Shown: positions 29,039 through 39,021, counted from the stretch's first letter. The stretch: 64,000 nucleotides of DNA from Aureimonas ureilytica DSM 18598 = NBRC 106430 (GCF_000382705.1 NZ_ARQE01000002.1:124001-188000); one strand, 5' to 3'. Program-made: numbers and translations. The notes: a model not told the origin generated them from the letters alone.

Positions 29039-30265
29039 TCAGTCGTCGCGCAGGGCGAAGGCGTCCCGGAACCCGGCCGCCCAGAGCTGGCGAAGACTGA
29101 CATCGACGTTCCGCCCATCCGCGACAACCAACGCGAAGGACGAACCCTCCGTGCTTTTCTGTTCGACGAGATCGCCATAGCCGGATGCCGCCTTTTCGAG
29201 CGTCAGGAGTTGGGCGACATCATCGATCCGGCCGATTTCGATTCGGTTTCCAGCCGCACTGGACGGAGCGATCGAGGCGATGGCCTTCATCGCGTCGGAC
29301 GAGAGAGCCGGGGCCGAGGCGTAGGACATCGTGATCTTCGGCAGCACGACGCCGGGCGGCGTCGAACCGTCATAGGTGTCGATGAGATCCTCGATCGAGG
29401 CTGGCTTCGGCGCGGCTTTGACGACCGCTTTCGCGGCCGGCTTGGCGGCCGGTTTCTCGACGGGCTTCGTGATGGCGGCGACGGCCACGGGCTTCGTGAT
29501 CGCGGCGACCGCCACCGGCTGTTCGACCTTGCGAGGGCTGAACGCGGCCGTCAGGAAGGACGGCCAGATCGAGGGTTCCTCGCGGGAGGCGACCATGACG
29601 CCGGTTGCGAGGCCGGCATCCTCCGGCTTCACGCTGCCGGGCTGGTAGGAGGCCATCAGCATCGGCGTGTCGTCCCCTTCGAGCGGGGCGCGGCCGACGT
29701 AATCGACCTTCACGTCGGCGATGCCGTCGTTCTGAAATCCGAGGAGCTGCGCGGCGCGGGACGAGACGTCCATCACGCGCTCGTGCACATAGGGTCCGCG
29801 ATCGTTGACGCGAACCATGATCGACGCGCCATTCTCGCGGTTGGTGACGCGCGCATAGGACGGAAGCGGAAAGGTCGGATGCGCGGCCGAGAGATGGTAC
29901 ATGTCGTAGACTTCGCCATTGGCCGTCAGACGACCATGGAAGTTCGCGCCATACCAGGACGCCGTGCCCACCTTCGAATAGCCGGGCTGCTCCTTGGGAT
30001 AATACCACTTGCCCTTGACCATGTAGGGCTTGCCGGTCTGATCGCGGCCACCGCCCTTGGGTACGGTCTTGAGGCGCGTCACGCGCGGGCTCGCCTTCAC
30101 GCCGAAAACGTTGGAGCTGAAGATCGGCGCATCGTCCTCGGGCGCCAATTCCTCATGCGTCGAGGACGAAGTCGATTGGCAGCCCGACAGCGCCAAGCCG
30201 ACGAGGCAAACCGCCGAGACGAGCAGGACCTTCCGGCCGCGACACGTGGCTTCGGTTTTGATCAT
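29039..30265 (-). CDS. rlpA: RlpA-like lipoprotein (septal ring lytic transglycosylase family)
   Basis: A 408-residue outer-membrane lipoprotein. The lipobox LALSGC places the acylated cysteine near residue 29. The double-psi beta-barrel domain has GTASWYGANFHGRLTANGE, YDMYHLSAAH and VRVNDRGPY with the catalytic Asp. A Pro/Ala/Lys-rich linker containing an exact two-copy repeat (VAVAAITKP) leads to a C-terminal domain that looks like a diverged SPOR peptidoglycan-binding domain. The start at 30265 is set by the lipoprotein signal. A 217-base gap upstream holds its promoter region and no gene. It lies 37 bases before the carboxypeptidase. Confidence 0.88.
   Translation of the reverse strand: MIKTEATCRGRKVLLVSAVCLVGLALSGCQSTSSSTHEELAPEDDAPIFSSNVFGVKASPRVTRLKTVPKGGGRDQTGKPYMVKGKWYYPKEQPGYSKVGTASWYGANFHGRLTANGEVYDMYHLSAAHPTFPLPSYARVTNRENGASIMVRVNDRGPYVHERVMDVSSRAAQLLGFQNDGIADVKVDYVGRAPLEGDDTPMLMASYQPGSVKPEDAGLATGVMVASREEPSIWPSFLTAAFSPRKVEQPVAVAAITKPVAVAAITKPVEKPAAKPAAKAVVKAAPKPASIEDLIDTYDGSTPPGVVLPKITMSYASAPALSSDAMKAIASIAPSSAAGNRIEIGRIDDVAQLLTLEKAASGYGDLVEQKSTEGSSFALVVADGRNVDVSLRQLWAAGFRDAFALRDD
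29462..29520. repeat. 27-base tandem repeat inside rlpA
   Basis: Two neighbouring copies encode VAVAAITKP in the low-complexity linker of the RlpA-like lipoprotein, with few differences at DNA level. Copy number could vary by slippage without frameshift. Confidence 0.7.
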
Positions 30266-30482
30266 CAAGACTGTCGTCCCCCGAAAGGATGCGCCGCGTC
30301 GCATCCGAACACTTCCTCATTCCCTCGCTCTAAAAACTTACGAAGAATTTAAGATCGGGATCAAGTTCTCTCGTTCGCAATCAAACCGCGCCTTGCGATT
30401 CCAAGCGTTCGAGCGCGGGTTATCCCCAGGATAGAGGCGGACGCCCCGCGCTCGCGGAGCGTTTGCGCCGCTCCTGTGGCGC

Positions 30483-31622
30483 TCACGCCGCCTTGCGCGC
30501 GTCCTCGCCCCGCTTCCAGCGCGCGGTGGTGGTCGCGGCGAAGTCGGCGAAGGTGCGGGTCTCGATCGCATGGCGCATCTCGGCCATAAGCTGCTGATAG
30601 TAAGCCAGATTGTTCCAGGTCAGCAGCATACCGGCGAGCGGTTCGTCCGCGCGCACGAGATGATGGAGATAGGCGCGGGCGTAATCGCGCGTCGCCGGGC
30701 AGTCCGACGTCTCGTCCAAAGGTCGCGGGTCCTCCGCGTGACGAGCGTTCTTCAGATTGACGCGGCCATCGCGCGTGAAGGCGAGGCCGTGCCGCCCTGC
30801 CCGCGTCGGCATGACGCAGTCGAACATGTCGATGCCGCGCGCGACCGACTGGAGGATGTCGTCGGGCGTGCCGACACCCATCAGGTAGCGCGGCTTTTCC
30901 GTCGGGAGCGAAGGGAGTGTTTCTTCCAGCGTCGCCAGCATGACCTCCTGTGGCTCGCCGACGGCCAGACCACCGACGGCATAGCCCTTCAGGTTCATCG
31001 CCGCCAAACGCTCGGCCGAGCGAATGCGCAAGTCCGGCTGGTCGCCGCCCTGAACGATGCCGAACATCGCCTTGCCGGGCTGCGTGCCGAAGGCCACCGC
31101 CGAGCGTTCGGCCCAGCGAAGCGACAACTCCATCGCCCGCTCGATCTCGGTCCGGTCCGCGGGCAGACGGATGCACTCGTCGAGCTGCATCTGGATGTCC
31201 GCGTCGAGGAGGCCCTGAATCTCGATCGACCGCTCCGGGCTCAGTTCGTGAACCGACCCGTCGACATGCGACCGGAAGGTCACGCCCTTTTCGCTCATCT
31301 TCCGAAGGCTGGCGAGCGACATGATCTGGAAGCCGCCGGAATCGGTGAGGATCGGATGGGGCCAGCGGGCGAACTCGTGCAGACCGCCGAGACGCGCGAC
31401 GCGCTCGGCGCCCGGCCGCAGCATCAGGTGATAGGTGTTTCCCAGGATGATGTCGGAGCCGAGCTCGCGCACCTGATCGAGATACATGGCCTTCACGGTT
31501 CCCGCCGTGCCGACCGGCATGAAGGCGGGCGTGCGGATCGTGCCGCGCGGCATCGTGATCTCGCCGCGACGCGCCTTGCCGTCCGTCGCGAGGAGCCGAA
31601 ATCCGAACTCGGGTGACGTCAT
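30483..31622 (-). CDS. tgt: tRNA-guanine transglycosylase with degenerate zinc site
   Basis: A 379-residue TIM-barrel enzyme that exchanges guanine 34 for preQ1 in GUN-anticodon tRNAs. Catalytic elements are present: Asp94 in [24 protein letters not shown] and the nucleophile block [17 protein letters not shown]. The zinc-binding CxCxxC of the family reads Ser306-Asp-Cys308-Pro-Ala-Thr311, so two of three cysteine ligands are missing although the flanking DPRPLDE and RAYLHHL align without gaps. Its ATG overlaps the queA stop by four bases, so queA-tgt form one operon. Confidence 0.95.
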   Translation of the reverse strand: MTSPEFGFRLLATDGKARRGEITMPRGTIRTPAFMPVGTAGTVKAMYLDQVRELGSDIILGNTYHLMLRPGAERVARLGGLHEFARWPHPILTDSGGFQIMSLASLRKMSEKGVTFRSHVDGSVHELSPERSIEIQGLLDADIQMQLDECIRLPADRTEIERAMELSLRWAERSAVAFGTQPGKAMFGIVQGGDQPDLRIRSAERLAAMNLKGYAVGGLAVGEPQEVMLATLEETLPSLPTEKPRYLMGVGTPDDILQSVARGIDMFDCVMPTRAGRHGLAFTRDGRVNLKNARHAEDPRPLDETSDCPATRDYARAYLHHLVRADEPLAGMLLTWNNLAYYQQLMAEMRHAIETRTFADFAATTTARWKRGEDARKAA

Positions 31623-32701
31623 GTCTCAGCCTTCGGACGCTCCAGAAGGCAGGCGTCCCCATAGGAATAGAAGCGATAACCGGTCTCGATCGCGTGGGCG
31701 TAAGCGTCCTGCATCCGCTGCAAGCCGCTGAACGCGGAGACCAGCATGAACAGCGTCGAGCGCGGCAGATGGAAGTTCGTCAGAAGCGCATCGACGGCGC
31801 GGAAGCGGTAACCCGGCGTGATGAAGATATCCGTCGCGGCGTGAAACGGCTCGATCCGTCCACTTGCCGCCGCGCTTTCGAGAACGCGCAACGAGGTCGT
31901 GCCGACCGCAACGATGCGCCGTCCCTCGTCGCGAGCGGCAGCCAGCCGGGCAGCGGTATCCGGGTCGATCGTGCCGAACTCCTGATGCATCTTGTGCGCC
32001 GAGGTATCGTCAGCCTTCACCGGCAGGAATGTCCCCGCCCCGACATGCAAGGTCACATATTCGAACGTGACGCCGGCGGCGCGAATGGCCTCGAAAAGCG
32101 CTGGCGTGAAATGCAGGCCTGCGGTCGGCGCGGCCACGGCGCCTTCGTGCCGGGCATAGATCGTCTGATAGTCGGCACGGTCCTGCTCGTCCTCCGGGCG
32201 CTTCGAGGCGATATAGGGGGGCAGCGGCAGATGGCCGACAAGCGCGATAGCGGCGTCGAGGTCCGGCCCCGCGCATTCGAAACGAAGCGTCGTTTCGCCG
32301 CCTTCGCCGCGTTCCTCGACATCGGCCGCGAGCGTCGAGCCGTCTTCGCCGCGAAAGACGATCCGGTCGCCTTCGGAAACGCGCTTGGCGGGCCGCAGGA
32401 AGGCCTTCCAGCGCCCGGCGTCGAGCCGCATATGCAGCGTCGCCTCGATCTGCGCGACGCCCTGTCCGTCCGGCAGGCCTTCACGACGCCGCTCGCCGTT
32501 CAGCCGCGCCGGAATGACCTTCGTGTCGTTGAACACGAGAACGTCGCCCGCCCGCAAAAGCGAGGGAAGATCGCCGACGTGACGGTCTCCCAACGCGCCC
32601 TCGGGCGGCACGTGGAGAAGACGTGCCGATTCACGCGGAAGAGCGGGTCGCAGGGCGATCCGCTCTTCCGGGAGGTCGAAATCGAATAGATCGACCCGCA
32701 T
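31619..32701 (-). CDS. queA: S-adenosylmethionine:tRNA ribosyltransferase-isomerase
   Basis: A 360-residue enzyme that builds epoxyqueuosine on preQ1-modified tRNA, the step after Tgt. Family blocks are [16 protein letters not shown] at the start, [35 protein letters not shown] and the C-terminal [13 protein letters not shown]. The preQ1 synthesis genes (queCDEF) are not in the window. It is coupled to tgt by an ATGA overlap and lies 13 bases after the cytoplasmic cyclophilin gene. Confidence 0.96.
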   Translation of the reverse strand: MRVDLFDFDLPEERIALRPALPRESARLLHVPPEGALGDRHVGDLPSLLRAGDVLVFNDTKVIPARLNGERRREGLPDGQGVAQIEATLHMRLDAGRWKAFLRPAKRVSEGDRIVFRGEDGSTLAADVEERGEGGETTLRFECAGPDLDAAIALVGHLPLPPYIASKRPEDEQDRADYQTIYARHEGAVAAPTAGLHFTPALFEAIRAAGVTFEYVTLHVGAGTFLPVKADDTSAHKMHQEFGTIDPDTAARLAAARDEGRRIVAVGTTSLRVLESAAASGRIEPFHAATDIFITPGYRFRAVDALLTNFHLPRSTLFMLVSAFSGLQRMQDAYAHAIETGYRFYSYGDACLLERPKAET

Positions 32702-32714
32702 CTTTCAGCGAACC

Positions 32715-33185
32715 TTAGAGGTCGGCGGCGACGCGCATCGTGGTGATCGAGTCGGGATCACGCACCGGCTCGCCACGCTTGATCTGGTCGACGACGTCCA
32801 TGCCCTCGATGACCTCACCCCAGACCGAATACTGGCGATCCAGCCACGGCGCGCGCTCGAAGCAGATGAAGAACTGCGAGTTGGCGGAGTTCGGGTTGGC
32901 CGTGCGGGCCGCCGAAACCGTTCCGCGCTTGTGCGGCTCGGCCGTGAACTCGGCCTTGAGGTCCGGCTTGTCGGAGCCGCCCGTGCCGGTGCCCGTCGGA
33001 TCACCGGTCTGCGCCATGAAGCCGTCGATCACGCGGTGGAAGACCACGCCGTCGTAGAACTTCTCGCGAGCGAGTTCCTTCACGCGGGCCACGTGACCCG
33101 GCGCCAGGTCGGGCCGGAGCTTGATGACCACACGGCCCTTGGTGGTTTCGAGGACGAGGGTATCTTCCGGGTTTTCGAAGGTCAT
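32715..33185 (-). CDS. Cytoplasmic peptidyl-prolyl cis-trans isomerase (cyclophilin)
   Basis: A 156-residue cyclophilin without a signal peptide. The catalytic core has FYDGVVFHRVIDGFMAQTGDPTG with the arginine, then SANSQFFICFERAPWLD and YSVWGEVIEGMDVVD. The start at 33185 is preceded by AGGAGG, seven bases away; an upstream start at 33272 lacks support. It is a close paralogue of the exported cyclophilin immediately upstream, with long identical DNA stretches. Probably part of a queA-containing transcript. Confidence 0.93.
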   Translation of the reverse strand: MTFENPEDTLVLETTKGRVVIKLRPDLAPGHVARVKELAREKFYDGVVFHRVIDGFMAQTGDPTGTGTGGSDKPDLKAEFTAEPHKRGTVSAARTANPNSANSQFFICFERAPWLDRQYSVWGEVIEGMDVVDQIKRGEPVRDPDSITTMRVAADL

Positions 33186-33285
33186 GCCTTCCTCCTGGTC
33201 AAACGACGAATGGCCTGGACCGGCCAGGCCATTCCGATACGCTTCCTTGGCCGATCCCCCTCGCGCTTGCAAGGGGAGCCGGCTT

Positions 33286-33828
33286 TTACTGGCCGTCGAC
33301 GACCTTCACGGTCACCATCTTGTCGGGGTTCGTGACCTGACCATTGCGGGCTTCATCACCCTTCTTGATCTTGTCGACGACGTCCATGCCCTTGGTCACT
33401 TCGCCGACCACGGTGTACTGCCCGTTGAGGAAGTCGCCGTCGCCGAGCATGATGAAGAACTGGGAATTGGCCGAGTTCGGGTCCTGCGCGCGGGCCATGC
33501 CGATGGTGCCGCGCTTGAACGGCTCCTTGGAGAACTCCGCCTTCAGGTCGGGACGCTTGGAGCCGCCCATGCCGGTGCCGGTCGGATCGCCGGTCTGCGC
33601 CATGAAGCCGTCGATCACGCGGTGGAAGACCACGCCGTTGTAGAAACCTTCGTTGGCGAGAGCCTTGATCTGTTCGACATGCTTGGGCGCTAGGTCGGGC
33701 CGAAGCTTGATGTCGATCTCGCCCTTATCCGTGGTGATCACCATCGTCTCGGCATTCTGAGCGAAGCTCGGAAGCGCGGAGGAGGCCAGAACCATTGCGG
33801 CGAGGCCGATCGAGGCAAACAACTTCAT
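33286..33828 (-). CDS. Exported peptidyl-prolyl cis-trans isomerase (cyclophilin)
   Basis: A 180-residue cyclophilin with a clear signal peptide (MKLFASIGLAAMVLASSALP, cleavage after SFA), so it acts in the periplasm. The core FYNGVVFHRVIDGFMAQTGDP and SANSQFFIMLGDGDFLNGQY is intact. GAGGG precedes the ATG at 33828. The tandem pair with the cytoplasmic copy downstream points to a local duplication followed by gain or loss of the export signal. Confidence 0.93.
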   Translation of the reverse strand: MKLFASIGLAAMVLASSALPSFAQNAETMVITTDKGEIDIKLRPDLAPKHVEQIKALANEGFYNGVVFHRVIDGFMAQTGDPTGTGMGGSKRPDLKAEFSKEPFKRGTIGMARAQDPNSANSQFFIMLGDGDFLNGQYTVVGEVTKGMDVVDKIKKGDEARNGQVTNPDKMVTVKVVDGQ

Positions 33829-33847
33829 ACCAAACTCCCTCTTCGGC

Positions 33848-34360
33848 TCAATGCCGAACGAACTTCTCACGTAGCGCCTCGGCGACCGGAGCCGGCACGA
33901 AACCGGAAACGTCGCCGCCGAGGCGGGCGATCTGACGAACCAATGTGGCCGTTATGGGCCGCGTCTCGACCGAGGCCGGCAGAAACACGGTTGCGATCTC
34001 GGGTGCCAGCCGGCCGTTCATGCCGCTGAGCTGCATCTCGTAATCCACATCGCCCGAGTCGCGAACGCCTCGAATCAAGGCTGTGGCGCTATGTCGGCGC
34101 GCCTCCTCCACGGCGAGACCATCGAAGAAACTCACGGTGATGTCGGCCTCCAGCCGCGCCATATCCGCGACGTGCCGCACGAGGCCCGCTCGCTCCTCGG
34201 CCGTGAAAAGCGGCGTCTTGCCGGGGTGAACCCCGATCGCGACGACCACGCGGTCGAAGAGCTGGCAGGCCTGCGACAGGATATCGAGATGGCCGTTCGT
34301 CAGCGGGTCGAAGGACCCCACGAACAAGCCGGTGCGCACCATTCGCCGCTCGCTAACCAT
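33848..34360 (-). CDS. coaD: Phosphopantetheine adenylyltransferase
   Basis: A 170-residue enzyme for the fourth step of coenzyme A synthesis (4'-phosphopantetheine plus ATP). The nucleotidyltransferase motif TNGH is in [14 protein letters not shown], and the C-terminal [20 protein letters not shown] block is present. Two starts are possible, 34360 and 34342; 34360 is preferred because GGGGAG lies about nine bases upstream. It lies 19 bases before the exported cyclophilin gene. Confidence 0.93.
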   Translation of the reverse strand: MVSERRMVRTGLFVGSFDPLTNGHLDILSQACQLFDRVVVAIGVHPGKTPLFTAEERAGLVRHVADMARLEADITVSFFDGLAVEEARRHSATALIRGVRDSGDVDYEMQLSGMNGRLAPEIATVFLPASVETRPITATLVRQIARLGGDVSGFVPAPVAEALREKFVRH

Positions 34361-34540
34361 TGCATCAAACTCCCCGCATGGAACCCGGCCGGCGAGCCCG
34401 CGACTTCGCATTTCACAAACCATTCGCTCGCAGGATGACCATGTCGGGAACGGGTGGTGAAGGCGGATCAACAAAAGCCGCGCAGCTCTTGGGAACGAAC
34501 TAACAAACTCTTACGTTTTGGCGATGAATTCGGAGATACG

Positions 34541-34672
34541 ATGATGTTGGTTTTTGCCCTGTCTCTCGCGATGATTGCCTCTCTCGTCACCGCGACCGCC
34601 GTTGCGATCCACAACGAAGCCGACAAGTCGCGCGTGAAAGTCGCCGCGCGCTCGCGTCGTATTCTTCGCTAA
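34541..34672 (+). CDS. Small predicted single-pass membrane protein
   Basis: A 43-residue open frame: a hydrophobic helix of about 22 residues (LVFALSLAMIASLVTATAVA) and then a strongly basic tail (KSRVKVAARSRRILR). GGAG lies five bases before ATG 34541. A longer reading from a GTG at 34454 (72 residues) is possible but has a poor ribosome site. It is the only plus-strand gene in the minus-strand block between mazG and gyrA. I do not recognise it. The positive-inside tail suggests a real membrane peptide, but chance is possible. Confidence 0.45.
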   Translation: MMLVFALSLAMIASLVTATAVAIHNEADKSRVKVAARSRRILR

Positions 34673-34705
34673 GTCGAGGCGGGCTTTAAACGCCGAAGAC
34701 GGCGC

Positions 34706-37480
34706 TTACGCGCCGCCCTCCTCTTCGCCGTTCGTGTCGATCGCATCGCCATCGGCTTCGATTGCGGCGACTTCTTCCGGTCCCTGATCGGGAATACGCT
34801 CGACCGACACGACCTTTTCGTTCTCGGCCGTGTTGAAGATCGTGACGCCCTTCGTCGCCCGGCCCGCGATGCGGATGCCCTCGACCGGCACGCGGATCAT
34901 CTGGCCGCGATCCGAGATCAAGAGAATCTGGTCGCCCGCCTCGACCGGGAAGGCCGCGACGAGCCGTCCGATGTCACCCAGACGCGAGATGTCGGTCGCG
35001 CGAATGCCCTTGCCGCCTCGCCCGCTGGTGCGGAACTCGTAGGACGACGAGCGCTTTCCGAAGCCGAACTCGCTGAGCGTCAGCACAAACTCTTCGGCCG
35101 CGCTCAGGAACGCGTAGCGCTCCGACGAGAGCGACACTTCCTCGACGGTTTCTTCCTCGACGCTGGCTTCGCTCGCGGCCAACTCGCCATCGACGGCCCG
35201 GCGCATCCGCAGATAGGCCGCGCGCTCGGCCGCCGTCGCGTCGACATGCCGCAGGATGGCCATCGAGATCAGACGATCGCCCTCGGCCAGGTTCATGCCC
35301 CTGACGCCGATGGAATTGCGGCCGGCGAAGACGCGCACTTCCGGAACCGAAAAGCGAATGCACTGGCCGCTCGCGGCCGTCAGAAGAACGTCGTCATTCT
35401 CCGAACAGGTGGCGACGGCGAGAATTTCGTCCTCCGCCTCTTCCAGCTTCATCGCGATCTTGCCGTTGCGATTGACCTGAAGGAAGTCGGCCAGCTTGTT
35501 GCGGCGAACCGTGCCCTTGGTCGTCGCGAACATCACGTTCAGCTCGGCCGCCGTTTCCTCGTCGTTCGGCAACGGCAGGATCGAGGTGATGCGCTCGCCC
35601 TTTTCGAGCGGCAGCATGTTCACGAGAGCCTTGCCGCGCGACTGCGGCGTCGCCAGCGGAAGCCGCCAGACCTTCTCCTTGTAGACGATGCCGCGTGAGG
35701 AGAAGAAGAGAACCGGCGTGTGCGTGTTGGCGACGAACAGGCGCGTGACGGAATCCTCGTCACCCTTCAGCGCCATGCCCGACCGGCCCTTGCCGCCGCG
35801 CCGCTGCGCCCGGTAGGTCACGAGCGGAACGCGCTTGATGTAGCCGCCATGGCTGACGGTCACGACCATGTCCTCACGCGGGATCAGGTCTTCGTCGTCG
35901 AGATCGCCCGCGCCTTCCAGCAACTCGGTGCGGCGCGGCGTCGCGAACTCGGCCCTGACGGCGGCCAGTTCGTCCTTGATGATCTCGCGCACGCGAACGC
36001 GCGAGGACAGGATCTCCAGATATTCGCGGATCTCGTTGCCGATGCCGTTCAGCTCGTCGCCGATCTCGTCCCGCCCGAGCGCTGTCAGGCGCTGGAGGCG
36101 CAGATCGAGAATCGCGCGGGCCTGGGTTTCGGACAGCCGATAGGTGCCGGCATCGCTGATCCGATGTCGCGGATCGTCGATGAGGCGAATGAGCGGCGCA
36201 ACATCCTTCGCCTCCCATTCGCGCTCCATCAACTGTTCGCGCGCCGTCGTCGGATCGGGCGCGTGGCGGATCAGCTTGATGATCTCGTCGATATTGGCAA
36301 CCGCGATCGCGAGGCCGACGAGGACATGCGCCCGTTCGCGCGCCTTGCGCAGGAGATACTTGGTGCGGCGATGGATCACCTCCTCGCGGAAAGCGACGAA
36401 GGCCGACAGCATGTCGAGAAGGTTGAGCTGCTCCGGCTTGCCGCCGTTCAGCGCCACCATATTGGCGCCGAAGGTCGTCTGCAGCGGGGTGAAACGGTAG
36501 AGCTGATTGAGGATGACGTCCGAGGATGCGTCGCGCTTCAGCTCGACCACGACGCGATAGCCCTCGCGATCGCTTTCGTCACGAATGTCGGAAATGCCCT
36601 CGACCCGCTTTTCGCGGACCAGATCGGCCATCTTCTCGATCATCGTCGCCTTGTTCACCTGATACGGGATCTCGGTGATGACGATGGATTCGCGATCGCC
36701 GCGCATCTGCTCCACATGCACCTTGCCGCGCATGAGAATGGAGCCGCGCCCGGTGGAATAGGCGGAAAGAATCCCCGCCCGCCCGATCACGAGGGCGCCG
36801 GTCGGGAAGTCCGGCCCGGGAATGAATTCCATCAGCTCGTGAAGCTGAAGCGACGGATTGTCGATCAGCGCCACGCAGCCGTCGATCAGCTCGCCGAGAT
36901 TGTGCGGCGGAATGTTGGTGGCCATGCCGACGGCGATGCCGCCCGAGCCGTTCAGGAGAAGATTGGGCACGCGCGCCGGAAGCACGACCGGCTCCATCTC
37001 GCGCCCGTCGTAATTCTCCTGGAAGTCGACCGTTTCCTTGTCGATATCCGTGAGGATGGCGTCCGACACCTTTTCCAGGCGGCATTCGGTATAGCGCATG
37101 GCGGCGGCGGGATCGCCGTCCACGGAGCCGAAATTGCCCTGCCCGTCGATCAGCGGCGCGCGCAGGGCGAAATCCTGCGCCATGCGCACCAAGGCGTCGT
37201 AGATCGAAGCGTCGCCATGCGGATGGTACTTGCCCATCACCTCGCCGACGACGCCGGCGGACTTGCGGAAGGGCTTGTTGTGGACGAGGCCCATCTCGTG
37301 CATCGCGTAGAGAACGCGCCGATGCACGGGCTTCAGACCGTCGCGCACGTCCGGCAGCGCGCGACTGACGATTACGCTCATCGCGTAATCGAGATAGGAC
37401 CGCTGCATTTCCTCGACGATGGAAACCGGCTCGATGCCGCTGGGCCGCTCTGGCGGCTGATCTTGCTTAGTATCGGACAA
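34706..37480 (-). CDS. gyrA: DNA gyrase subunit A
   Basis: A 924-residue subunit that cuts and rejoins DNA with GyrB. The active-site tyrosine is Tyr130 in AAMRYTECR. The quinolone-determining loop reads [10 protein letters not shown] with alanine at position 91 where E. coli has Ser83. The GyrA box QRRGGKG, needed for DNA wrapping, is present, which distinguishes it from ParC. An acidic insertion of about 50 residues lies within the C-terminal propeller and the tail is acidic. The start is a TTG at 37480; no better start precedes the conserved [21 protein letters not shown]. Confidence 0.97.
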   Translation of the reverse strand: MSDTKQDQPPERPSGIEPVSIVEEMQRSYLDYAMSVIVSRALPDVRDGLKPVHRRVLYAMHEMGLVHNKPFRKSAGVVGEVMGKYHPHGDASIYDALVRMAQDFALRAPLIDGQGNFGSVDGDPAAAMRYTECRLEKVSDAILTDIDKETVDFQENYDGREMEPVVLPARVPNLLLNGSGGIAVGMATNIPPHNLGELIDGCVALIDNPSLQLHELMEFIPGPDFPTGALVIGRAGILSAYSTGRGSILMRGKVHVEQMRGDRESIVITEIPYQVNKATMIEKMADLVREKRVEGISDIRDESDREGYRVVVELKRDASSDVILNQLYRFTPLQTTFGANMVALNGGKPEQLNLLDMLSAFVAFREEVIHRRTKYLLRKARERAHVLVGLAIAVANIDEIIKLIRHAPDPTTAREQLMEREWEAKDVAPLIRLIDDPRHRISDAGTYRLSETQARAILDLRLQRLTALGRDEIGDELNGIGNEIREYLEILSSRVRVREIIKDELAAVRAEFATPRRTELLEGAGDLDDEDLIPREDMVVTVSHGGYIKRVPLVTYRAQRRGGKGRSGMALKGDEDSVTRLFVANTHTPVLFFSSRGIVYKEKVWRLPLATPQSRGKALVNMLPLEKGERITSILPLPNDEETAAELNVMFATTKGTVRRNKLADFLQVNRNGKIAMKLEEAEDEILAVATCSENDDVLLTAASGQCIRFSVPEVRVFAGRNSIGVRGMNLAEGDRLISMAILRHVDATAAERAAYLRMRRAVDGELAASEASVEEETVEEVSLSSERYAFLSAAEEFVLTLSEFGFGKRSSSYEFRTSGRGGKGIRATDISRLGDIGRLVAAFPVEAGDQILLISDRGQMIRVPVEGIRIAGRATKGVTIFNTAENEKVVSVERIPDQGPEEVAAIEADGDAIDTNGEEEGGA

Positions 37481-37509
37481 GGATAAGTTCCCAAACTCAA
37501 CGTAAACGA

Positions 37510-37539
37510 CTTATAGCGCGCCGCAGCCCGGATTGGCAA
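37510..37539 (-). promoter_or_regulatory. Probable gyrA promoter
   Basis: Read on the minus strand: TTGCCA (37539-37534), an 18-base spacer and TATAAG (37515-37510). Transcription would start near 37503, giving a leader of about 23 bases. Confidence 0.55.
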
Positions 37540-37796
37540 ATCTCGCGCGCGCGATTATTCTAGCAAAAACAATAGCTTGTACGGGCTGACGCACATTTCG
37601 CATTCCGTCTCGCCGGGAAGTGGCCGACAAGGCGCTCAAACGGGAGGCGGAACACTCGCAAACCGCCTTGCCCGGCCGTCTGCGAGGAAGCCCTTGTCAC
37701 GCTGTTCCCGTCGCATGTCGCCGTTGCAAGCGTCCTCAAGGCTTGCCCTTGCCGTGCAACGACCCTTAGGGAGAAGCGGAATGCGGAAGGGCTGAC
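37540..37796. other. Rest of the gyrA/marC divergent gap, no gene seen
   Basis: Together with the gyrA promoter this is a 316-base gap. It contains no open frame with a plausible start and ribosome site, no tRNA and no rho-independent terminator that I can see. AAGGG before position 37797 is the ribosome site of the marC-family gene. Confidence 0.5.
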
Positions 37797-38435
37797 ATGA
37801 TCGAAACCTTGCTGAACGGCTTTGCGACCCTGTTCGTGATCATGGACCCGTTGGGTCTCGCGCCGCTGTTTCTCGGCCTCACACCCGGACTGTCGACCGC
37901 CGACCGCCGCCGCCTCGCCTTTCGCGCCTGCCTGATCGCTTTCGCGATCCTGGCGGTCTTCGCGCTTATTGGCATTTCCGTTCTTCAGGCGCTCGGCGTG
38001 TCGCTCGGCGCGTTCCGCGTCGCCGGCGGCCTGTTCCTGTTCTGGATCGCCTTCGAACTCGTGTTCGAGAAGCGCAAGACCCGAAAGGAAAAGGACGCCG
38101 AAGCGGCGATGACGGAGCACGATGTCTTCGAGATCGCGGCGGTGCCGCTGGCCATCCCGCTGATGGCGGGTCCGGGCGCGATCTCGGCCGTGATTCTTCT
38201 GTCGGGCGCCCTGCCCGGCCCGACGGGCCAGGCGAGCCTGCTTCTCGTGATCGCCAGCGTGATCGGCGTCACCTATGCGATCCTCGCCGTCGCCAACCGC
38301 TTGGATCGGTTCCTGGGGCAGACCGGCCGCGCCGTCGTCACGCGCCTTCTCGGCGTGCTTCTGGCGGCGCTGGCGGTTCAGTTCGTGGCGGACGGCATCG
38401 CCTCGCTCGTCGCGGGCAGCCGTCTCGCCAGCTGA
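37797..38435 (+). CDS. MarC-family integral membrane protein
   Basis: A 212-residue inner-membrane protein of the MarC/UPF0056 family with six predicted membrane helices. Recognisable blocks are FVIMDPLGLAPLFLGLT near the start, FRVAGGLFLFWIAFELVF, and PLAIPLMAGPGAISAVILLS. The family has no proven transport substrate, and its former link to multiple antibiotic resistance was not upheld. The stop lies 16 bases from the convergent ssb stop with no room for a separate terminator. Confidence 0.9.
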   Translation: MIETLLNGFATLFVIMDPLGLAPLFLGLTPGLSTADRRRLAFRACLIAFAILAVFALIGISVLQALGVSLGAFRVAGGLFLFWIAFELVFEKRKTRKEKDAEAAMTEHDVFEIAAVPLAIPLMAGPGAISAVILLSGALPGPTGQASLLLVIASVIGVTYAILAVANRLDRFLGQTGRAVVTRLLGVLLAALAVQFVADGIASLVAGSRLAS

Positions 38436-38451
38436 GGGCTCAGGCGCCCGA

Positions 38452-39021
38452 TCAGAACGGGATTTCGTCGTCCATGTCGTTGGACGGGCGTCCGCCGCCA
38501 CCGCCACCTCCGCCGCCGAAACCGCCGCCGCCGCCGCGGTTTCCACCGCCGCCACCGCCCGAGCGCCCGCCCGAGCCACGGTCGTAACCGCCACCCCCGC
38601 CACCGCCGCCGCCACGATCGTAGCCGCCGCCGCCTTCATAGAAACCGCCGCCGCCACCACCTTCGCCGCGACCGTCGAGCATCTGAAGCTCGCCGCGGAA
38701 GCGCTGGAGAACGATTTCGGTCGTGTAGCGTTTCTGGCCGGATTGCTGGTCGTCCCAGGCGCGCGTCTGGAGCTGGCCCTCGATGTAAACCTTGGCGCCC
38801 TTCTTGAGATATTGCTCGGCGACCTTCACCAGACCGTCGTTGAAGATCACGACGCTATGCCACTCGGTGCGCTCCTTGCGCTCGCCCGAGGCCTTGTCCC
38901 GCCATGTTTCGGAGGTCGCGATGCGCAGATTGGCCACGGCGTCCCCGGAGTTCAGCCGCCGGATTTCCGGGTCGGCCCCCAGATTGCCGACGAGGATGAC
39001 CTTGTTGACGCTTCCCGCCAT
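38452..39021 (-). CDS. ssb: Single-stranded DNA-binding protein
   Basis: A 189-residue SSB. Residues 1-110 form the OB fold ([52 protein letters not shown]). A glycine-rich linker of about 65 residues with repeated GGGGYDRGG units follows, then the acidic protein-interaction tip DMDDEIPF. The ATG at 39021 is set by homology. The gene is divergent from uvrA. The LexA-type box in that gap is much nearer to uvrA. Confidence 0.96.
   Translation of the reverse strand: MAGSVNKVILVGNLGADPEIRRLNSGDAVANLRIATSETWRDKASGERKERTEWHSVVIFNDGLVKVAEQYLKKGAKVYIEGQLQTRAWDDQQSGQKRYTTEIVLQRFRGELQMLDGRGEGGGGGGFYEGGGGYDRGGGGGGGGGYDRGSGGRSGGGGGGNRGGGGGFGGGGGGGGGRPSNDMDDEIPF
38497..38665. repeat. Glycine-codon-rich repeats in the SSB linker
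   Basis: A run of GGN glycine codons (seen as CCG/GCC repeats on the plus strand) broken by a twice-repeated GGGYDRG unit encodes the flexible linker of SSB. Such tracts can change length by slippage in steps of three. Confidence 0.7.

Noticed and set aside
30418-30430. TTATCCCCA as a possible DnaA box near tgt.
   Set aside because: One mismatch to the consensus and no second copy nearby; not enough for an origin.
37490-37502. GTTC-N7-CAAC near the gyrA start as a LexA box.
   Set aside because: The second half-site does not match GTTC and no SOS control of gyrA is expected.
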